The notes under the pieces are model-generated. The model was not told the origin of the DNA, ran no database searches, and worked only from the letters and a program-made list of their open reading frames with translations. Below are positions 57,089 to 64,000 of a DNA stretch of 64,000 bases, piece after piece. The DNA comes from Pilasporangium apinafurcum (lineage: Eukaryota; Oomycota; Peronosporomycetes; Pythiales; Pythiaceae), in assembly GCA_001600495.1 (NCBI GenBank), contig BCKE01000004.1, positions 107,399-171,398 of the forward strand, in the 5' to 3' direction. The first letter of the stretch is position 1. Every line of letters starts with the position of its first letter. The translations under genes and the position numbers were made by a program.

Positions 57089-59795
57089 TCATCGCCCACC
57101 GCGCATTTGCCTTGGAATACCATGACCACGCATGCCCATGGGAGGAGGAGGATGTCCGTGGCCAAACCGTCCGCCCACATGGCCACCACCACTGTTCGGA
57201 GGCATCATGTGTTGTTGGTTATAAATATATTCATTACTAGCTCCTCCCGGACCACCATTCATTGGCCCAGGTCCGCCAAATTCATGCGAGTACTGGCATG
57301 CATTGCCATGCTTGCAGCCTGTGGGAGTATTGAAATACATGCATGGCTGTGTGGCTGGCCCTTTCTTCGTCAGCCGCTTCGCAGCAGGCGGAGCGTCTGA
57401 AAGAATACCACCTCCAGCTCCACTACCAGGCGGTGCTTTCCGTTTTCCTGTGATAGGAGGAGCATGCTGTTGATATTGATGACCACCCATCGGTGGCGCG
57501 GCTGCTCTATTGTAGTCGTAACCACCGCCAGGTGGTACATAATTGCTGTTGTTATGACCAGCATTGCCACCATATCTATTAAGCGAAGGAGGAGGTTGGT
57601 GGAAACGTTGCTGCTGCTGTTGTTGTTGTCTTTGCTGATACCGCCGTTGTTCCAAAATTTCTATGACACGTACATCCGGAATGCGATTGCCATTCCGCTG
57701 TGCTTCATCGTAGACCTGCGGCAAGATGTCTTCATTGTCCAACAGTAATGCAATCGTGCTCTTCTGCAACGGCCCAAGTGCCTCACGCAGCGCACGGTCC
57801 TCTTCCGATTCCACTTCACCATACCCTTGCTGTTGCTGCCCGTACGGTGCCGCATTGAATGTAGCATTGTTCGTCGCTGCTGGTTCCAACTACAAGTGAA
57901 TATACATAGTCAACACATAAATAAATGTAATACAACAACCATTAGAGTCTTGTTGGTACAGTGATATATCGAAAATTCTCAAAACAATCGGTAGCATCAA
58001 ACAAACACTTACATCAGACAATGGGATCTCGAACGGAGAACTACGCTGAGGTTCGTTACCTCGTACCCATTCTTTTGGAGAGGTTGGCGGCGTTTCACCG
58101 TCCAATACAAGGTATTCCATTTCACGTCGCGTGCGACTGTTTTGTACAATGATTTCATCGGTTGCCACAGCCTTCCGTCGTCCAGCCAAGGCTTCAGGCA
58201 GTTGCACAAGCACTGGAGTCGACCATTCATGTACGGCCGCGACTGTAAATTTCTCCTTGTTAGATTTTAATGCATTCCGCTCGTCGGCATGTTCGCGGAG
58301 CTTGGCATCACGGAAACTACTTTCATCGTGCTGCGTGTGCTGCACCATGTCGCGCCAGGACTCGATGAACTTAACCTTGACGAGTTCCTGGCCTTCGTCA
58401 TCTGCCCAACGAATCTTCTTGGACATCGACGTTGTTGAAGCTACTGCCGCGTTGAAGCTTTGGATAGTCGGCAACTGCATTGCCAGCACGTCTTCATCTT
58501 TAGATGACGTCGACGTGGCATGACTGCTATCAGAACTGGATGCGAAACCATCACCACCAGTGTTGTTGAGAGAGGAAGATTTACTGTCGCTACTAGAATC
58601 TTTCGAGGCCACTGATTTGGTCTCAGCTACACTATCACTTTGAGCTTTGCTGGAAGCAGCGGCAGCTGCTGCTGCGGCATCTTTAGCATTTTTGCGTTGC
58701 ATAAGATTACCAATTAAGTCACTCGACTTCGAGACGGCATTGCCACCGCCGAATGGTAAGCGTTCCAACCGCTTGATGGATCGTCTTTTTACAGGCTTTG
58801 ATTCTTTTGAAACAAGGTCGCTGGGTTTCTTCAATGGTGAATTCGAAGATGAAACAGAGCTGGCTTGAGCTGATGCTGTGGGTGTTGCTGCTCCTGTTGA
58901 AGGAGGCAAGGCCTTCTTTTGGTCTGCTGAAGGTAAAGAAGTTGCAGTTCCTGTTGATGCAGGTGTAGCTTGTGGTTTCGGCTTTTCTTTTGCGGTGAAT
59001 CTACTTCTCCAGAATTTTAACAAATCCTGTGCCGCTCGCTTCACTTTCTCTTCGCGCGCATCCTTGCGAAGCTTCACAATTGGTTCATTAATGCGCGCCT
59101 CGGTGATACTAGCTAACTGTAATGGTAACTGCTTGAGGACGTCTAGCAACAACACCAACAGATCACTGTAATTCCACTCCACAGCTTCCTCAAGCCATCT
59201 CCGAGCAATTTTCAGCCCACCACGCTTCTCAAATGCATTTGTGCAGGCTCTGGATAGCTTTGTGTTGCTTGACGTGGCAGTGGCACGTAAGATTACAAGC
59301 ATGAATGCTTTCTCTGGTTCGGCCTTGGCATCTTCCAGCAAATTGAGGAACTTGTCGATAGATGCTGCTGAAGTAACTTGTAATTTGTCGTCAATCAATT
59401 GCAACAAAGCAGCTTCCGTTGCATTTCCTGGCTGATTTTCGTCCCATGTTGGTGTCCATATCAAATTCTGCAGCGCATTAGGAGCCTATATCAATCAATA
59501 CATATTATCAAAAGCAATCAGTAACCTTCATCCATTGCATGTGCAACAAGTCCACTAACTTATTCACCTCTGTCTTCTCAGGTTTGACCAGCTGTGCTTG
59601 TGCTTTCGTGATATTATTCGCTGCATGCGCCTGTTGAAATGGTTCCATCTTCACGACGGTTGGATTGCCCACCATGTTGTTACCTTGAACCAAAGCAGCG
59701 TTTGGCTGCGCCATCTCTGGGAGTGTATATTCTTGTTGATCCAGCAGTCTCGTAAACGAATCCGTCGTTGGGTTCATTTCCAGACTCATGCTCAT
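57089..59795 (-). CDS. PNUTS/PPP1R10-like protein (TFIIS N-domain, PP1-docking motif, CCCH finger)
   Basis: The model is complement(join(57089..57889, 58013..59485, 59526..59795)), 847 residues. Domain order follows animal PNUTS. A TFIIS N-terminal-like helical domain lies at about 95-260 (SDLLVLLLDVLKQLPLQLAS, VKRAAQDLLKFWRSRF). A Ser/Ala-rich linker leads to an RVxF-type PP1 docking motif KKIRWADDEGQELVKVKF (about 445-460). The C-terminal region is Gly/Gln/Pro-rich, with one CCCH finger (CMYFNTPTGCKHGNACQYSH, about 762-781) and an RGG-like end. PNUTS anchors protein phosphatase 1 in the nucleus, and with its partners dephosphorylates RNA polymerase II and Spt5 at termination sites. The TAG acceptor directly before ATG 59795 suggests a spliced 5' leader, with a matching GTGAGT donor near 60235. 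The coding start could lie further upstream. Confidence 0.85.
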
Positions 59796-61182
59796 CTACA
59801 GCCAGTTGATCCACAATATATTAAATGTCAGTTGCATATGTTCAAAAGACGGAATAATGACAAGAAAAGAAGCACTGCTTCACTCCAGAACGAGGCCACT
59901 AGCCACAGCATATGAACAAATGACCTCATCACACTCTTCATGAACAGCCTCGGCTATTACATGATGAGTCCGGATGACGACATGACTGCAACGTAGACAT
60001 GGGCCAGTTTGGGAGCTGACAGGCAGTAGTACTATACAATAATGAATGCATGTGTGTTCACCTTTTGCTTTTTTGTGTTCTACTAAGCAGTAAGAACTCA
60101 ATGGTCGACCAAAGGGAAAGAAACAAGATGGATGGATCTTCACGTTCGAGGTCTTCAAATGTGTGAATCTTCCAACGACAAGTTGACTTTCCTTCGTATG
60201 GACAGGTGGGATGCTTCCGTGTCTTCTGCACTCACCAGACAACGTGACTTGCTTGGGTCGCTTCTACTGGGCGTTTTCAACCCACCGACTTGCCGGAACA
60301 GTAATTAAACGTCGATGAACTCAAATGACGAGCGTGTCTCTTCGTGCCGATTCAAATCTCGCAGTAGAGTACTCTCTTTCTATCCGTGTGTCTTCAAGCT
60401 CTCGCCGTTACTTTCACCCTCACGACAAACCGTGAAAACCAGACGCAAGTATGAGGAGTGAGAAACAGGAACTTTGCGATGAAAGAAATCGGATGAAGAA
60501 AGAATCAAAAAAAGAAAGACGCACGCCGTCAATCAAATGTAGATGAGAGCAGGGGGGAAGAAGGAGATGTTTGTGTGTGTATGTGTAGATGAAAAGAGGC
60601 GAATCCCCACGAAGGAAGCCGCCAGTAAGTCGATCGAATCCTTGTTGCAGCAAGCGCGCTCTTGCTGTATGTTCTACCTGAAGAAGTTTCTTGCGTATTG
60701 ATAGGAGGGGGAAGTTTCTCCACCAGCTTTCACTGACTCGACGGTCTTGAGAATTGGACCGCGGTTCGGCAAGGTTTTCACCTTGAAAAATGGGTTCTAA
60801 AACCGAAATCACCTTGGATGATAGTTTAAAACATTACTTGAAGAGAAAAAGTTTTAAACATTTAGTAAGAATGTTTGTAATTCATAAACATCCTAATCTA
60901 TTAAATATAGGCTAAGAAACCTAAATTTGAACAAACATTGGAAATTTAGGATTGTAGCAACAATGGATGTAAATGAATGTAAGATGAGTCAAATCACTTC
61001 AACAACTTTTCTTACAGAGAACGAGTTCTCACTCGCTCTTCTTTTTCTACAAAATGAAAACCGTAGATCCAATAAACAACATGCTTATATCGTACTACAC
61101 TCATAATTAGATTAAAGATATACGTTTGGGGAACATGCCAGTAACATGGTTGTGTAGATGGATCAATGCATCCTTCAAACGT
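59796..61182. other. 5' leader/promoter of the PNUTS-like gene and spacer to the kinesin gene
   Basis: This 1.4 kb probably holds the spliced 5' UTR of the PNUTS-like gene (donor about 60235, acceptor at 59796-59797). It also holds simple repeats (GT-rich near 60569-60587), an AT-rich block at 60830-61000, and the 3' UTR of the kinesin gene. A 120-codon minus-strand frame at 59880-60242 falls mainly in the proposed intron and has no domain. Confidence 0.5.
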
Positions 61183-64000
61183 TTACTTCCACCCTGTGGA
61201 ACTGCTAGAAGAACTCAAACTCGACTTCGTGAGTAATCGCGAGGGAGTTGATGCGGAAGTAGTGGACGGCGTACGACTGGACAGCCGCCTACCAGTGTCA
61301 ATTCTCGACGTAACAGTTCTTCGTGCTGGTGATGCGGCAGCCACAGTTGAAGTCGAAGCAGTCGATGATGATGCTGACGAAGATGTCGACGCTGGACGTC
61401 GCAGCGATGCGTGTGTTGATTGACTACCACTACTCGACAGCGTGCTTCTCGTTGATGCAAGTCGACTCGCTGACGATGGAGCACTGCGTGGCGCAGGTGA
61501 CGAGCTCGATGGAACGAGCGGCTTGCGAGTGCTTGGCAGCGCCGGTGGTGCTTCACGACTGCTGCGTAATGATCGTTCGCGAGCCGCCAAGGTAGATCGA
61601 GCAGTCAAGGTTGACAGCGATTTCCGTCGCGTTTCTTCATCGAGAATCCGATCAGTGGCAGATGACGTCCCTTTTAACGTTCGAGCTCCCAGAACTCTAG
61701 TGGGAGTTCTGGCAGGAAGACTTCGCACTGACGACGTGCTTCGCGTCGATTTAGCCGAAAGTGTAGGACTAGAAGGCGCTACAGCGATTCGTTCTGAGAA
61801 TTCAGATGGCGATAAGGAAGACGCATTGGATATCAAGGACGTATCGTGTTGTGACATAGAAGCTTGTTGCGCCAATTCTTCAGCTTGTTGTCGCACCTGC
61901 TGCTCCAGTTCCTGATTTCGGATTTGTATTTCTTCCAGTTCGTTCGCTTTTTGGTGGGATTGCTCTTTCCATTCCCTCATTTGCTCTTCCATGGCTCTCA
62001 ATTTTCCCTCCAACGCGCGATTATCGTCTTTCAACTTAAAAAGTTCTCCCGATTCCACACTCGGTCGGACGGCGCCCATTTGCACTTGACTTACACGAGC
62101 ACCAAAGTTCAATGAGCAGGTCGTTTCTTCGATATCGACATCGTCAGGACTCAATTGAAGCATCAACAGCGTCTTGGCCTGACCAGAGAGCATATCACGC
62201 AGCATGTACGTCAGCTTCGAGTTTCGATACGGTACGTGCTTGGCCTTATGCTGGAGCGCATAGACAACATCACCCAATGCAGAGAGTGACTTGTTAATGT
62301 ACTGCGTCTCCTTTAGACGATCATCTTCGACTTGACTGCGCGAAATTCGCTCTGAACCTGCAAGATCTACCAAACACAGCGTACTCTTACGCGTCTCCAA
62401 GGTACTGCGGTGTTGGCTCTCTAAATGCAGAAATACGAGTGCATGCGAGCGACTACTTTGAACATTCATACTCGTGGAGGCGATGCTTCGATTGGCATTC
62501 CCTTCTGCCAACACATCATTCACATGGGACCAAACTGTGACATTGCGTGCCGAGATATTATTTTCATTCTTAATCACCGCGTTTTTTCCACCACGAATAG
62601 AGTCTTCACTCAGCAGATCCAAGATCTGATCGTTGTAGATCTCCACCATGCTCACTTTCAATGAATCCTTGTAGGTTAATTGCCGAGCATCGACAATCGC
62701 AAACACTTGCTTCAGTGCTCGCGGGATCATCCCATCGTTTTCACCGTCGCTATTCCCCATCATTGTATGCGTTTTTCCCGATCCTGTTTGGCCATACGCC
62801 ATGATGCAGGCGTTATAGCCATCCGAGAACGATACAACTAGTGGCTCAATGAGGTCGTAGACATCGGTTTGAGTGCATTCTGGTCCAAAAACCTGGTCAA
62901 ACGTGAACTCCTTCGCACTTTTCTCAATCAGCAGACTATTGGGCTTTGGTCGCATCAACGCCTGGGAGCTGTTCGACGTTGGTGGACGCACACGACAGAA
63001 CACGCGAATGCGACCAGATAGTTCATAGTACTTCTCGGCGATTAATTGTCGCTCCATTTTTTCCTCTAAGTAACTTTCCTGCAGAATCGTCTCGCGTGCA
63101 TGTACATCTTCAATCAATAATGAGAACGAGTCCTGGGTCGTTTGGAAGAGCGTGTCACGGTCTTCAATCACTTGATTGCGCAGCAGATTCAGTTCTCCTG
63201 TAAACTCTTGCAGCTGACACCGCGCATCCAGCGCCAGCTGTTTCATGCGGTTCACTTCAGTGACAGCATCGAGCGCCTGTTCGCGCAGCAATTCGTTCTG
63301 CATGTACAATTTCTCGTACTCGATCGTGTTCTGCTCCAATTCACGAATGTTCATCCGGAGTGCTGTATTTTCATCTGTGAGACTAGTCAACAGCGACAAC
63401 AAGTATACATAATGAGTTTGACTACACATGCACCATCTAGTTGAAGGAACATAATGCAATATAGCCTTGCTTACCTAGCTTGGAGCGACCTCGCCGCCGC
63501 GAGTTTGGTGTTCAATCGCTTCAACTCATACTCTAGCTCCAATATTCGCGCCTGAAAGACTGACATCGAGTTGTTGGCGTCATCAATCATTAAACTCTGC
63601 TTCAGTTTCTTCTTGTTTTCCGACTCCTTCACTAATCGCGTTATTTCTTCAATGAGAGCGGAGGGCCGCATTTCGTCATACTGCTGAATATGCACGGCCA
63701 TGATGTCGAACTCGCGGTGTGAAAGCACTAAGTTGACATATTCGTTCGTATCTTCAACTTTCAGTGGCACCTGGATGACATCCTTCCCATAGAGCACATT
63801 ATGTTCTCGAAATCGGTTCTCTACATCCATCTCATACGATCTCAATGTGGGAGACGATGTTGATGTTGGTGACGACGGCACATACATTGGTCCGTCGTGG
63901 AAATTCGAAAAATCTTTCTCATGTTGCGAGAACGAGGTCTCACGAGAAGCCACTGGAGGAGGAGGAGGAGGAGGAGGTGGAGGAGGAATGGCGAAGTCAG
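61183..64000 (-). CDS. Kinesin motor protein, kinesin-14-like, N-terminus beyond window
   Basis: The model is complement(join(61183..63382, 63475..>64000)). The frame stays open to the window edge, so the N-terminus is missing; about 908 residues are visible. Order seen: a proline run encoded by GGA/GGT repeats at the edge, a linker, coiled coil (ILELEYELKRLN to the motor neck), the neck-motor junction SGRIRVFCRVRP, the P-loop AYGQTGSGKTHTMMG, switch I NVQSSRSH, switch II LCLVDLAGSERISRS, YINKSLSALGDV and SKLTYMLRDMLSGQAKTLL, then more coiled coil and a Ser/Arg-rich basic tail. All ATPase motifs are intact. The neck just before the motor (sGRIRVFCRVRP) is kinesin-14-like, implying minus-end movement, but the long C-terminal tail after the motor is unusual for that class. 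Confidence 0.9.

Noticed and set aside
59880-60242. 120-codon minus-strand frame upstream of the PNUTS-like gene
   Set aside because: It lies within a likely 5' UTR intron (GTGAGT donor about 60235, TAG acceptor at 59796-59797) and has no recognisable domain.
61323-61915. Plus-strand open frames of 90 and 157 codons
   Set aside because: They are the antisense of the Ser/Arg/Ala-rich tail of the kinesin gene, whose codon bias keeps the opposite strand open.

Overview
The window is nuclear DNA of a compact, intron-bearing eukaryote, most likely an oomycete (stramenopile). The pointers are a secreted LRR/TM/tyrosine-kinase-like (TKL) receptor kinase, a FYVE-GAF protein, a CRT-like transporter, short introns (mostly 60-100 nt), tightly packed genes on both strands, and decayed Fanzor/TnpB-type and IS630/Tc1-type elements. 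I cannot fix the genus. All exon models below were built by hand from splice signals and reading frame. Each complete multi-exon model closes to a whole number of codons.

Layout. 0-5 kb: the last exon of one TKL kinase, a decayed Fanzor (eukaryotic TnpB) fragment with a 3' hairpin, then a complete LRR-TKL receptor kinase whose 3' end is almost identical to the truncated copy (a tandem duplication). 5.6-13.1 kb: acyl-CoA-binding protein, FYVE-GAF protein (minus), mitochondrial PP2C phosphatase, cytochrome c peroxidase. 14.4 kb: a tRNA-like gene. 15.1-25.2 kb: VPS51 tether subunit, CRT-like transporter, a 1,441-residue helical-repeat protein (minus). 25.2-27.5 kb: a long non-coding, low-complexity region. 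27.5-36.4 kb: IQM-like protein, a kinesin-like protein that has lost its ATP-binding loop, ribosomal protein L26 (minus), Wee1-type kinase (minus). 36.9-45.3 kb: a RUN-RhoGAP-ELMO-TLDc protein, two small proteins (one possibly Gon7-like), and a SET-domain histone methyltransferase with a C-terminal PHD finger (minus). 45.6-46.3 kb: broken IS630-type transposase. 46.6-55.3 kb: TTC27 (minus), SYF2, PDX1, and a membrane-anchored histidine acid phosphatase (minus). 57.1-64 kb: a PNUTS-like TFIIS-N/CCCH protein (minus) and a kinesin-14-like motor running off the right edge (minus).

Most genes are housekeeping and do not form one pathway. Loose themes are membrane traffic and small-GTPase control (VPS51, FYVE-GAF, RUN-RhoGAP-ELMO-TLDc), cell cycle and microtubules (Wee1, two kinesin-family proteins), and RNA or chromatin work (SYF2, PNUTS-like, SET-PHD, TTC27). 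The points most worth a second look are the RUN-RhoGAP-ELMO-TLDc architecture, the P-loop-less kinesin, the Fanzor remnant with its hairpin, the 8-nt micro-exon in Wee1, and a short ATACCGGTAT palindrome seen in two promoter regions.
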